Assembly: GCA_024742395.1 (NCBI GenBank)
Contig: JANSYO010000004.1
Coordinates: forward strand, 60,323-124,322
DNA length: 64,000 nucleotides
Reading direction: 5' to 3'
Source: Cytophagales bacterium
Lineage (GTDB): Bacteria > Bacteroidota > Bacteroidia > Cytophagales > Spirosomataceae
Shown here: piece after piece, positions 35,583 to 44,076 of the stretch
How positions within the stretch are numbered: the stretch's first letter is position 1
Layout: each line of letters begins with the position of its first letter
Translations under genes and position numbers: made by a program
The notes under the pieces: model-generated
The model's input: only the letters and a program-made list of their open reading frames with translations
Databases searched by the model: none
What the model was told of the DNA's origin: nothing

Positions 35583-37988
35583 ATGCAAAGAAGAATTAAT
35601 AAGGTAGCCGTTCTAGGTGCAGGTATTATGGGGAGCAGAATCGCCCTTCATTTTGCCAATATTGGTTGCCGTGTATTATTACTAGACATGGTTCCGCGTG
35701 AGCCTAATGAGGCAGAAAAAGCCAAGGGTTTAGACACAAGTTCACCCCTTGTCAGGAACAGAATTGTTCAGGAATTGTTTGCCGCAGCAGCTAAAGGTAG
35801 CCCATCGCCGGTGTACAGCAAAGAATCTGTTAGCAGGGTAGAGCTGGGTAATTTTGATGACGACATGCACAAAATTAAAGGCGTAGACTGGGTTATAGAG
35901 GTGGTAGTAGAGCGTCTTGACATCAAGAAGTTGATCTATGAAAAAGTAGAAGCTCATAGAAAAGAAGGCACTCTAGTAACGTCTAACACTTCAGGCATTC
36001 CCATTCACTTAATGTCTGAAGGCAGAAGTGAGGATTTCCAGAAAAATTTCTGTGGAACGCACTTCTTTAACCCTCCTCGCTACCTCCGCTTACTTGAAAT
36101 CATACCAGGACCAAAAACGAATCCTAAAATCATTGATTTCTTAATGCACTACGGTGATTTGTATCTGGGTAAGCAAACCGTTCTTTGTAAAGATACCCCT
36201 GCGTTTATTGCTAACAGATTAGGAATCTACGCTATGGTGCAGACCATCAGAGCCGCTGAAGAAATGGGGCTTACTGTAGAAGAAGTGGATAAACTAACCG
36301 GGCCGGTGGTAGGCAGACCTAAATCTGGTACGTTCAGGCTTTCTGATGTGGTAGGGCTTGACACCACCGTAAATGTTTGCAATAATCTGAAAGGTATTCT
36401 GAAAACAGATGAATCTGTGGAGGCCTTTGACCTTCCTCCTATCATGGCGAAGCTCATGGAGAAGAAATGGCTGGGTGATAAAACAGGACAAGGCTTTTAT
36501 AAGAAGATCAAAGAAAAAGGCCAATCGGTCATTCTGGCTCTTGACTTTGACAGCATGGAATACCGTCCTTCTGAAAAAGCACAGTTTGCCACCTTAAATA
36601 CCACAAAAGGAATAGATGTGCTTGCCGACCGATTCGCACCGCTAATGGCGGGCAAAGACAAAGCCGGAGCCTTCTATCGTAAAACACTAACTGATAGTTT
36701 TAAATACGCCAGCAATAGAATTCCTGAGATAGCCGATGAACTTTTCAGAGTAGATGACGCCATCAAAGCCGGTTTTGGCTGGGAACTGGGCTTGTTTGAA
36801 ACCGCAGATGCTGTGGGTGTAAAAGAATTTGTGAAGATTGCCGAAGAGGAAGGAAACAAACCGGCACAGTGGGTATATGATATGCTGGCGGCAGGTAATG
36901 CCTCTTTCTACAAACTGGAAGACGGCAAGAAACTTTATTATGATATTCCAAATGGAGCATACAAGGTAATACCGGGAAGAGAGTCCTTCATTGTACTGGA
37001 CAATATCCGAAAGACCAATGTGGTTTGGAAAAACGCTGGCTCATCCATTTTTGATCTGGGCGATGGAATCTTAGGCATTGAGTTCCAGTCAAAAATGAAT
37101 ACGCTGGGAGCCGAGGTTATTGAAGGACTTAATAAGTCGTATGATCTGGCCGAAAAAGACTTCCGCGGTTTAGTCATTGGTAACGACAGCCCCCAGGCTT
37201 TCTCTGCCGGAGCCAATCTGGCGATGCTCTTCATGTTTGCTATAGAGCAGGAATGGGACGAAATCAGCATGATGATTGAGCAGTTCCAAAAAACCATGAT
37301 GAGAGCCAGATATTCCAGCATTCCGGTGGTATCAGCCCCGCACTCTTTAGCTTTAGGAGGAGGATGCGAAATCAATCTTCACGCCGATAAAATTGTAGCT
37401 GCTGCAGAAACCTATATGGGTCTGGTAGAAGTAGGCGTAGGGGTGATTCCGGGTGGTGGTGGCACCAAAGAAATGGCTCTGAGATGCTCTGATATGTATC
37501 AGCCGGGCGACTCTGAATTGAATATTCTACAAAATGCATTCATGAACATTGCCCAGGCAAAAGTGTCAACTTCTGCACAGGAAGCTATGGACATGAACTA
37601 CCTCATTAAGGGCAGAGACCAAATTGTACTCAACAGATCAAGATTATTGGCCGAGGCCAAACAATCGGCTATTGAGTTATCAGAGAATGGCTACACTATG
37701 CCGGTCAAAAGAACCGACATAAAAGTACAGGGTAAAGCAGGAATAGCCCTTTTCAAGGCCGGTATTAAGGCAATGAGACTAGGAAATTATATTTCTGACC
37801 ACGACTCATTAATCGCCGAAAAGCTGGCTTACGTTATTTCAGGGGGTGACCTAAGTTATGCCCAAAACGTATCTGAAGATTATCTGCTTGAGCTTGAAAG
37901 AGAAGCTTTTGTAAGTCTCTGCGGAGAACGCAAAACCATGGAAAGAATGCAAGGATTGCTCAGTGGTGGTAAGCCGCCTCGTAATTGA
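35583..37988 (+). CDS. 3-hydroxyacyl-CoA dehydrogenase / enoyl-CoA hydratase (FadB/FadN-like)
   Basis: 801 residues, bifunctional beta-oxidation enzyme in FadN order: dehydrogenase first, crotonase-like domain last. The NAD site is VAVLGAGIMGSRIA (residues 8-21). The HAD signature with catalytic His is FCGTHFFNPP. A second HAD C-terminal domain follows. The hydratase part shows SAGANLAML (about 540) and LALGGGCEINLH (about 590) with its conserved glutamate. It oxidises hydroxyacyl-CoA after hydrating enoyl-CoA. The thiolase partner gene lies downstream, separated by an inserted four-helix-bundle gene. A run of 12 T follows its stop. Confidence 0.93.
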   Translation: MQRRINKVAVLGAGIMGSRIALHFANIGCRVLLLDMVPREPNEAEKAKGLDTSSPLVRNRIVQELFAAAAKGSPSPVYSKESVSRVELGNFDDDMHKIKGVDWVIEVVVERLDIKKLIYEKVEAHRKEGTLVTSNTSGIPIHLMSEGRSEDFQKNFCGTHFFNPPRYLRLLEIIPGPKTNPKIIDFLMHYGDLYLGKQTVLCKDTPAFIANRLGIYAMVQTIRAAEEMGLTVEEVDKLTGPVVGRPKSGTFRLSDVVGLDTTVNVCNNLKGILKTDESVEAFDLPPIMAKLMEKKWLGDKTGQGFYKKIKEKGQSVILALDFDSMEYRPSEKAQFATLNTTKGIDVLADRFAPLMAGKDKAGAFYRKTLTDSFKYASNRIPEIADELFRVDDAIKAGFGWELGLFETADAVGVKEFVKIAEEEGNKPAQWVYDMLAAGNASFYKLEDGKKLYYDIPNGAYKVIPGRESFIVLDNIRKTNVVWKNAGSSIFDLGDGILGIEFQSKMNTLGAEVIEGLNKSYDLAEKDFRGLVIGNDSPQAFSAGANLAMLFMFAIEQEWDEISMMIEQFQKTMMRARYSSIPVVSAPHSLALGGGCEINLHADKIVAAAETYMGLVEVGVGVIPGGGGTKEMALRCSDMYQPGDSELNILQNAFMNIAQAKVSTSAQEAMDMNYLIKGRDQIVLNRSRLLAEAKQSAIELSENGYTMPVKRTDIKVQGKAGIALFKAGIKAMRLGNYISDHDSLIAEKLAYVISGGDLSYAQNVSEDYLLELEREAFVSLCGERKTMERMQGLLSGGKPPRN

Positions 37989-38019
37989 TTTTTTTTTTTT
38001 GGGAGGTTGGATTTGACCG

Positions 38020-38091
38020 GAGATTTAAGACACTAGACGTAAGACAAGAGATTTGAGACACTAGACGTAAGACAAGAGACATAAGACTAAA
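38020..38091 (+). repeat. AGAC-rich direct repeats forming the left arm of an inverted-repeat pair
   Basis: A 28-bp unit occurs twice in tandem (38020-38047 and 38048-38075, 1 mismatch) and continues as a third partial copy. Its final 23 nt (38069-38091) are complementary to 38520-38542 with about 3 mismatches. Composition (almost only A, G, C in AGAC and AAGAG steps) is unlike the surroundings. Confidence 0.85.
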
Positions 38092-38150
38092 GACTTTGGA
38101 CTCGTGATTTTAGATAGAAGACATTGTAATTTTATTATACTTTTTCAGAT

Positions 38151-38552
38151 ATGGCTACACATAATTTTCGTGAATTAATTATTTGGCAGAGAGCTAAAAG
38201 TTTAACAATTGATGTATATAAATTGACCTCAAAACTACCTGAGAGCGAAAGGTTCGGCCTTATTTCTCAGATGAGGAGGTCAGCCATTTCTATTCCATCC
38301 AATATTGCAGAAGGCTCAGGAAGAGGTACAAACAAAGATTTTTCAAGATTTCTAAAAATCGCACTCTCTTCTGCCTATGAATTAGAGACTCAATTGATCA
38401 TCTCCTTTGAGTTATTTGAGGGAAACATTGAAAAGGAAGCTTTTACTAATTTAACAGGCGAAATGGCTGAATTACAGAAAATGATTTTCGCCTTCGAGAA
38501 AAAGTTAAGCGTAACCAGATTCAGTCTTTTGTCTCTTGTCTCATTTCTCTAG
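38151..38552 (+). CDS. Four-helix-bundle protein (23S rRNA intervening-sequence / bAvd-like family)
   Basis: 133 residues of the S23 family first seen inside 23S rRNA intervening sequences. Hallmarks: the N-terminal FRELIIWQRAKSLTIDVYKLT helix (shortened here as FRELIIWQRA), FGLISQMRRSAISIPSNIAEG, and FLKIALSSAYELETQL. Its structure relates to the Avd accessory protein of diversity-generating retroelements, but no reverse transcriptase is nearby. The last ten residues (FSLLSLVSFL) are encoded by the right inverted-repeat arm, so the gene and the repeats form one unit. It splits the fatty-acid oxidation genes. Function unknown. Confidence 0.9.
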   Translation: MATHNFRELIIWQRAKSLTIDVYKLTSKLPESERFGLISQMRRSAISIPSNIAEGSGRGTNKDFSRFLKIALSSAYELETQLIISFELFEGNIEKEAFTNLTGEMAELQKMIFAFEKKLSVTRFSLLSLVSFL

Positions 38553-38556
38553 TCTA
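38520..38556 (+). repeat. Right arm of the inverted-repeat pair flanking the four-helix-bundle gene
   Basis: 38520-38542 is the reverse complement of 38069-38091 with about 3 mismatches in 23. The following TTTCTCTAGTCT (38543-38554) also echoes, inverted, the ACTAGAC part of the left repeats. The gene's stop codon lies within it. Confidence 0.8.
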
Positions 38557-38576
38557 AACATAAAATTTTTAAAACA

Positions 38577-39755
38577 ATGAACGCATATATAGTAAAAGGA
38601 TTTAGAACTGCCGTAGGTAAAGCTGGCAGAGGGGGATTTAGATTTACCAGACCAGATGATCTGGCGGCAGAAAATATCAAATATCTACTTTCGCAGGTAC
38701 CTGAACTTGATCCGGCCAGAGTAGATGACCTGATTGTAGGTAATGCCGTACCAGAGGCCGAACAAGGTATGCAAATGGCCCGGTATATCGCCTTACTTTC
38801 TATGGGAAAAGTAGTGCCTGGTGTAACAGTGAACAGGTATTGCGGCTCGGGCATTGAAACCATAGCCATGGCTGCTGCCAAAATTAATGCAGGGATGGCA
38901 GAGTGTATCATTGCAGGCGGTACGGAGTCCATGTCTTTAGTGCCTACCATGGGTTATAAGACGGCCTTAAATTATGACATTGCCCAGAATAACCCCGATT
39001 ACTATTTGGGAATGGGTTTAACCGCAGAACAGGTAGCTCAAGATTTTAAAATATCCAGAGAAGATCAGGATGAGTTTTCATATCAATCTCACATGAAAGC
39101 TTTAAAAGCTCAGGCAGATGGCTTATTTGATGAGGAAATTGTCCCCGTTTCTGTGAAAGAAACCTATTTTGACGAAAACAGTGGCAAAAAGAAAACCAGA
39201 GAATACGTGGTTAAGAAAGACGAAGGACCCAGAGCCGGAACTTCCGTTGAGGCTCTGGCTAAATTACGACCGGTTTTTGCGGCAGGTGGCTCTGTTACTG
39301 CGGGAAACTCTTCCCAAACTTCAGATGGAGCAGGTTTTGTAATTGTTATGTCTGAAAAAATGGTGAAAGAATTAAACCTTGAACCCGTGGCTCAAATGCT
39401 CTCCTACGCTGTGGCAGGGTGCGACCCTAGAATCATGGGAATAGGACCCGTTTATGCAGTTCCTAAAGCCTTAGAACAGGCCAACCTGAAACTTAAAGAT
39501 ATAGAGCAGATAGAGCTTAACGAAGCCTTTGCGGCACAGGCATTGGCGGTAGTGAATGAACTTGGTATAGATAAAAGCATTTTAAACCCAAACGGTGGGG
39601 CTATTGCACTGGGTCATGCCTTAGGCTCTACCGGAGCCAGATTGTCTATTCAGCTTTTCAATGAAATGAGAAGAAGAAAACAGAAATACGGCATGGTTAC
39701 GGCCTGTGTAGGCGGTGGCCAGGGTGTGGCAGGCATTTATGAATTGCTGAAATAA
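38577..39755 (+). CDS. fadA: Acetyl-CoA C-acyltransferase (thiolase)
   Basis: 392 residues, degradative thiolase that cleaves 3-ketoacyl-CoA with CoA. The acyl-accepting cysteine is C89 in NRYCGSGIET. GGTESMS, NGGAIALGHALGSTGAR with the active-site His, and the second catalytic Cys, C377 in TACVGGGQG, are all present. It works with the HAD/hydratase encoded upstream. A strong terminator follows 26 nt after the stop. Confidence 0.94.
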   Translation: MNAYIVKGFRTAVGKAGRGGFRFTRPDDLAAENIKYLLSQVPELDPARVDDLIVGNAVPEAEQGMQMARYIALLSMGKVVPGVTVNRYCGSGIETIAMAAAKINAGMAECIIAGGTESMSLVPTMGYKTALNYDIAQNNPDYYLGMGLTAEQVAQDFKISREDQDEFSYQSHMKALKAQADGLFDEEIVPVSVKETYFDENSGKKKTREYVVKKDEGPRAGTSVEALAKLRPVFAAGGSVTAGNSSQTSDGAGFVIVMSEKMVKELNLEPVAQMLSYAVAGCDPRIMGIGPVYAVPKALEQANLKLKDIEQIELNEAFAAQALAVVNELGIDKSILNPNGGAIALGHALGSTGARLSIQLFNEMRRRKQKYGMVTACVGGGQGVAGIYELLK

Positions 39756-39780
39756 GCATTGAAACTGTTTTTTAGAAAAA

Positions 39781-39811
39781 GAAGCCATACCCAAATGAGT
39801 GTGGCTTTTTT
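39781..39811 (+). terminator. Terminator of fadA
   Basis: 9-bp stem (39782-39790 with 39799-39807, one G-U), 8-nt loop, T6. An A-rich tract on the left side may let it also serve the convergent crp-like gene. Confidence 0.82.
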
Positions 39812-40392
39812 CATGATCTGAACCTGCTTAAAGTACCTGTACTTATATTCAAGTAAGAAGCCACAAATTTATCCGGAATTCGCCCGGCTATGAGCCCAAA
39901 ATGCTTCCTAAATAGTTTGTAAGCATCCTCGGCAGTTCTGGCTTGCCCAATACGCATACGGGTTTCGCATCTGATCAGACGCTGCTCATAAAGTACATTT
40001 AGCCATAAAGAAACTGAATGGTGCTTTGCCACAAAACTTTTTATGCTTTGATAACTAATCGTATAAACTATGGTAGGCTCTATGGTTTGGATATACCGTC
40101 TGGAGGGCTCACCGCTTAGAAAAGGTATGGTGGTAAAAGTAAACTGCCCTTCATGACTAAAGCCGGCAGTAACCTCCCGCTCATTCGTGCTTTCGTCTTC
40201 GCCATCAAAGACATAATACTCCCTTAAGAGCCCCGTTTCTAAGAAAAAAAGTTTTTGATTCAGCATACCTGGCTGCACTATAAGTGCACGTTTCGGATAT
40301 TCGCTTTTTGTAAAAAATGAACTGAATTCATTTGCCAGTGAAGCATTCATGGGAAACACCTCCTGAATACCTGTTATTAATTTTTGAAGCAT
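39811..40392 (-). CDS. Crp/Fnr family transcriptional regulator
   Basis: 193 residues: cyclic-nucleotide-binding-like beta roll (about 25-120) and a C-terminal helix-turn-helix ending IPDKFVASYLNISTGTLSRFRS, where the protein stops right after the recognition helix, normal for the short Bacteroidota Crp-like proteins. No Fnr cysteine cluster and no intact cAMP-binding motif (GE....R.A) are seen, so the effector is unknown. It is transcribed towards fadA from its own -7 box. Confidence 0.88.
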   Translation of the reverse strand: MLQKLITGIQEVFPMNASLANEFSSFFTKSEYPKRALIVQPGMLNQKLFFLETGLLREYYVFDGEDESTNEREVTAGFSHEGQFTFTTIPFLSGEPSRRYIQTIEPTIVYTISYQSIKSFVAKHHSVSLWLNVLYEQRLIRCETRMRIGQARTAEDAYKLFRKHFGLIAGRIPDKFVASYLNISTGTLSRFRS

Positions 40393-40414
40393 GGATGAGT
40401 AAACGTCTGATATA

Positions 40415-40422
40415 CAAATATA
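40415..40422 (-). promoter_or_regulatory. -7 promoter element for the Crp-like gene
   Basis: Minus-strand TATATTTG, exact TAnnTTTG, 23 nt before the ATG. Confidence 0.45.
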
Positions 40423-40480
40423 TACTGAAGTTTCTCGATATAGATAGACCGCAAAATAATATTTCCACTATTTTTTCAAT

Positions 40481-40527
40481 TCTTGCGTTTTCGCAACTTT
40501 TTTGTCAAATCCAGTTTGGAACTTTGT
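40481..40527 (+). repeat. Island repeat A, copy 1
   Basis: 47 nt matching 45204-45250 at 41 of 47 positions. It includes the mini-hairpin TTGCG/CGCAA followed by CTTTTTTG, which resembles a short terminator. Confidence 0.8.
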
Positions 40528-40549
40528 AAAATCTTCATCCAATACAACT

Positions 40550-40590
40550 CCCCTCTCCCTTGGGGAGGGGCCGGGGGTGAGGTCGGGTTT
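40550..40590 (+). repeat. GC-rich hairpin repeat of the CCCCTCTCCC/GGGGAGGGG kind
   Basis: CCCCTCTCC pairs with GGGGAGGGG (40550-40558 with 40562-40570), followed by CCGGGGGTGAGG. Such GC-rich intergenic hairpins occur dispersed in many bacterial genomes; here the GC content is sharply above the surroundings. No gene is seen between 40393 and 40664. Confidence 0.6.
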
Positions 40591-40664
40591 CTCCACGCTT
40601 CTCCCTTTCACAAAAAGCAATGGAACCTTTCTGTTTTCATTGTATAACCTTAATTCATTTCAGC

Positions 40665-41927
40665 ATGGGAAAATTTACTTCCATTTCAGCACTGGTCATA
40701 TCCTATGGCCTGTGCGTTACCCAGTCCCTTGCTCAAAACAGCAAGGTGGACCTGGGGCAGCTCTCTGAAAATAACGGAAACTTCCGTTATGTAGCCATTG
40801 GCTCTTCGCTCTCTGCCGGTGTGCGTGATGGCGGCGTATATGCCGCTGCACAGCAAACATCGTTCCCTGCTCTGCTGGCCCAGCAAATGGGCATCAAAGA
40901 TTTCAAGCAGCCGCTGCTACCCGGTAATGGTACCGGAAGAAAAACCGTGACCAAAGACAAAAACGGAAACCTGAAATTTACGGAAATCAAAGGGCTGGAT
41001 GACACCTCCCCAAATGCTCAATTACCTAAAGTTACGGGTGATATGGATAATCTGGCGGTACCATATCAAAAGGTTCTGGGGTTGGATCTAAGTGAAGAAC
41101 AAACAAGTAATTGGCCAAATAGTTTTAGTAAAAGAGCCTTTACACATGGTGATAGATTTGTTGAGTCTGGAAAAGAGAAAAACCTAAGCTACAAATCTAT
41201 TCTTGAAACGGAACTACACGATTTTCAATTTTATAGTTACGAAGTTGGTATAGAAGATTTTATTGAACTTTTTATTAATGGGGCATATCAGCAAGATGTG
41301 AGCTTTTTAACTTTTGACCGTGAGGGTTATTTCCCAGAAGATGAAATTTTCAAAAGCTTAGAACTCAAAGGGGGAAAAGGAATTGTACTCAATTTGCCAG
41401 AAGTTTATTCACTGCCATATTTCAATCAGTATTCATTTAAAACGCTAAAAAATAATTTACCTCAAGATATTTTTATAGAAAGATATTCCAAAAACGATGT
41501 TCGTCTGGCAGACGATGAAGACCTGTTTTTGCCAGATAAAGAAGGTACAAATGGTTTGCTTGATGGTAGTTTCCCTTTGGGTTTAAGTCGTGACAAACCT
41601 TTGCTTGATGAGCAGGTTATCGGAACAGAGGAAAAATGGTCTGTACGGTTTTATAATGCTACATTGGCAAAACTTGCTGAGTCAAACAAAATGCCGATAG
41701 TAGATTTATATACCGTTTACGCACAAGTAGTTAATGGCGAGTATATTACTGATGATGGTGTTATTGCCGACCCTTCTTATCCAGGAGGCAATTTCTTTTC
41801 AAACGACGGATTGTCTCCTACTCCTTTTGGTAATGCAATAATTGCCAATGAATGCATAAAAGTCATCAATTCGTTTTACCATTCTAAAATAGAATTGATA
41901 CAAACATCACTATACCTTAATAAATAA
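40665..41927 (+). CDS. Degenerate SGNH/GDSL hydrolase-like exported protein
   Basis: 420 residues from ATG at 40665, where a signal peptide begins (MGKFTSISALVISYGLCVTQ, cleaved near SLAQ); an upstream ATG at 40620 would spoil it. The family's block I GDSLSAG appears as GSSLSAG (46-52), block III GNND as GIED, and block V DGxHPT as DGLSPT (D381, S384), so the oxyanion-hole Asn and catalytic His are replaced. The protein is probably not an active esterase. DNA up to about 41020 is GC-richer, and beyond it is strongly AT-rich, suggesting a mosaic gene. It is followed 7 nt later by the SASA gene. Confidence 0.75.
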   Translation: MGKFTSISALVISYGLCVTQSLAQNSKVDLGQLSENNGNFRYVAIGSSLSAGVRDGGVYAAAQQTSFPALLAQQMGIKDFKQPLLPGNGTGRKTVTKDKNGNLKFTEIKGLDDTSPNAQLPKVTGDMDNLAVPYQKVLGLDLSEEQTSNWPNSFSKRAFTHGDRFVESGKEKNLSYKSILETELHDFQFYSYEVGIEDFIELFINGAYQQDVSFLTFDREGYFPEDEIFKSLELKGGKGIVLNLPEVYSLPYFNQYSFKTLKNNLPQDIFIERYSKNDVRLADDEDLFLPDKEGTNGLLDGSFPLGLSRDKPLLDEQVIGTEEKWSVRFYNATLAKLAESNKMPIVDLYTVYAQVVNGEYITDDGVIADPSYPGGNFFSNDGLSPTPFGNAIIANECIKVINSFYHSKIELIQTSLYLNK

Positions 41928-41934
41928 TACTGTA

Positions 41935-44070
41935 ATGAAAAAATATATAGTTTTAGTATTTCTGCTTATCACAGGCATGCAATCCATAGCCCAGTTTTCC
42001 ATTTCTTGGCCAATAAATGGAAGCGTTTTTCAAAGATCTAATTCAGGTAATGCAACAGTCTATTTTGCTGGTCAGGCCAATTTATCTTCTGCTTCCATTC
42101 TTGAATATCGTATTGCAACCTTAAACAAATATGGTGGTCAGGTTTCAGTTGGCGGATTTATCAACGTAGGAACGGTTAGTGCCTCGAACAGTAAAATATT
42201 CAGATTTCAAACTACATTATCTACTGGCTGGTATAGAGCTGACATTCAGGTAAGATCAAGTACAGGGTCTTTTGTCGGTAGTAGTAGTGTAAAATTCGGG
42301 ATTGGTGAAGTTTTTGTAATTGCCGGTCAATCAAATGCTCAGGGTTATGGTGCAGAAACTTTCGGCGTTTTAACTACCACCACAAATAATAATACCTCGA
42401 ATGAAAACCTTGATTGCGTTAGAGCTTTTAAGAATGTACAAGCCTTTGGTAATTATGATGGAAATGTTGGTGAAGTTAATGATATTGTAAATTTAGAAAT
42501 CCCAGTTTTTGGAAGCCTGACCTATGATAATTCTACGGGTTCGGCAAGTACTACGAATAATAACTCCTGGATAGGGCCAACTTCTTTGCGTACATGGTAT
42601 TATCAATATCTGGGAAATAAAATCGCAAAGAATTTAACGCCAGGAGCTATTACACCAGTTATGTTTTTCAACGTAGCTTTTGCGGGGACTAGTCTAAATA
42701 ACTGGGAGCGTTCTATGAAGAGGGTACAGGAAATGTTTAAAGTTGGTGGAGTTAAAAATTATGCAAATAATATGAATACTTCTGCTAATGCCCCATTAAC
42801 AACAGCAGCTTATCCCTTGCAAAATCCCTGGGGATATCCGTCATCTGCCAGTGAAAGCACTATGGATCCCTTGTTTGCAAGCTTAAAAAATGTTATTAGT
42901 TTTTACGGAAATGCTTTTGGTATTAGAGCAGTATTATGGCATCAAGGGGAAGCCGAGACGAAAACTATGTTAAACAAGGTTGAAAATGGCATTTATAAGA
43001 ATCAAAATATAAATCCTCAAACATATAATGATAATTATATTATAACCGATTATAACACAAAATTAAAAAGTATTATCGATGAAACCCGAACCATTTTACC
43101 AGGTTTAAATTGGGCCATTTCACTTGCTTCTTTAACTACAGAGACTACAAATTCTAGTTCAGTTAAACATTATAATATAGTCAATAATTATACGAAACCA
43201 GGGTATTCTAATTTAAGTTGGGTATATTCTTCCCCTTCCTTAACTGGAAATAGCCTTTCTCCAGGCGTTCAAATAAGTGCTGATGCTTTAGCAAATGTTA
43301 TTAAACAACAAGAATTGCTGAAAACTAATAACTCTACTTATATCACCTATTTCAATACCAATAGCGACTCTTGTGCTAATTATTCTATCCCAGGTTCTGG
43401 CGGAATGGGTTTACGGCAAGTGGATGGAACACATTTTGGAACCTTGGGATTAGAGAAAATGGCTACCAATTCTTATAATACTATGAAAGCGACAAACGGT
43501 ATTTTTTCTAAAACCCCTGTATCAGCCACTGCTCCACCAATTTTAAATTTGGCAATTTCCGGTTCTCAATATGTAGCAAGCTTAACGCCACCAATTGGTG
43601 TAACTTATTCCAAATATCAGTGGGAGACTCACTATACCTTTGCCTATAATAAATTTAATCAGGCTAACAGTAGCACAACTAATAGTTATTCATCACCAGT
43701 AGCGGTTAACGGATATGTGAAAGATACTTATGGAAGAATCCATATTATTCCTTACGCAAATTTTGCAAACACAGGTGCTAGAATGGCAAGTGAGTTATCT
43801 TCTGTGGCTTATCCTAACCCTCAGGTGGGCAAAGAATTTATCAAAGTAAAATTTGAGATCTCTAAAAGGGAAGATGTAGCATTAGCACTTATAACCAAAG
43901 AAGGTAAAGTGATTTATCAAAAACCAGCGGAAAATTATCAGGAAGGAACTTATATTTTGGAAATCCCTAACTCAGAAATTCAAAATTTTGAAAACAACCA
44001 AGGAAAGATAGTTTTCCTTCACTTGAGTAAAGGTAACAAAGTGGATAAAATGAAAATTATTTTAAATTAA
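41935..44070 (+). CDS. T9SS-secreted SASA (sialate O-acetylesterase-like) domain protein
   Basis: 711 residues. Signal peptide MKKYIVLVFLLITGMQSIAQ. Residues about 125-515 form a SASA/SGNH esterase domain: VIAGQSNAQG with nucleophile S133, VLWHQGEAET, and the VDGTHFG Asp-His pair (about 496-499), so it looks active. The last 75 residues (from YPNPQVGKEFIKVKF to MKIILN) form a type A T9SS C-terminal sorting domain, so the protein should be secreted or surface-attached by type IX secretion. Substrates may be acetylated surface or plant polysaccharides. It is AT-rich like its neighbours and probably cotranscribed with them. Confidence 0.85.
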   Translation: MKKYIVLVFLLITGMQSIAQFSISWPINGSVFQRSNSGNATVYFAGQANLSSASILEYRIATLNKYGGQVSVGGFINVGTVSASNSKIFRFQTTLSTGWYRADIQVRSSTGSFVGSSSVKFGIGEVFVIAGQSNAQGYGAETFGVLTTTTNNNTSNENLDCVRAFKNVQAFGNYDGNVGEVNDIVNLEIPVFGSLTYDNSTGSASTTNNNSWIGPTSLRTWYYQYLGNKIAKNLTPGAITPVMFFNVAFAGTSLNNWERSMKRVQEMFKVGGVKNYANNMNTSANAPLTTAAYPLQNPWGYPSSASESTMDPLFASLKNVISFYGNAFGIRAVLWHQGEAETKTMLNKVENGIYKNQNINPQTYNDNYIITDYNTKLKSIIDETRTILPGLNWAISLASLTTETTNSSSVKHYNIVNNYTKPGYSNLSWVYSSPSLTGNSLSPGVQISADALANVIKQQELLKTNNSTYITYFNTNSDSCANYSIPGSGGMGLRQVDGTHFGTLGLEKMATNSYNTMKATNGIFSKTPVSATAPPILNLAISGSQYVASLTPPIGVTYSKYQWETHYTFAYNKFNQANSSTTNSYSSPVAVNGYVKDTYGRIHIIPYANFANTGARMASELSSVAYPNPQVGKEFIKVKFEISKREDVALALITKEGKVIYQKPAENYQEGTYILEIPNSEIQNFENNQGKIVFLHLSKGNKVDKMKIILN

Positions 44071-44076
44071 TTCATC

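Noticed and set aside
36938..37375. 145-codon open frame antisense to the HAD/hydratase gene
   Set aside because: Shadow frame of a well-supported enzyme gene; no start signal or motif.
37989..38000. Run of 12 T after the HAD gene as a terminator
   Set aside because: No stable hairpin precedes it. It is more likely a slippage-prone homopolymer or an insertion-site scar.
38151..38552. Part of a diversity-generating retroelement
   Set aside because: The protein resembles Avd, but no reverse transcriptase, template repeat or variable repeat lies nearby.
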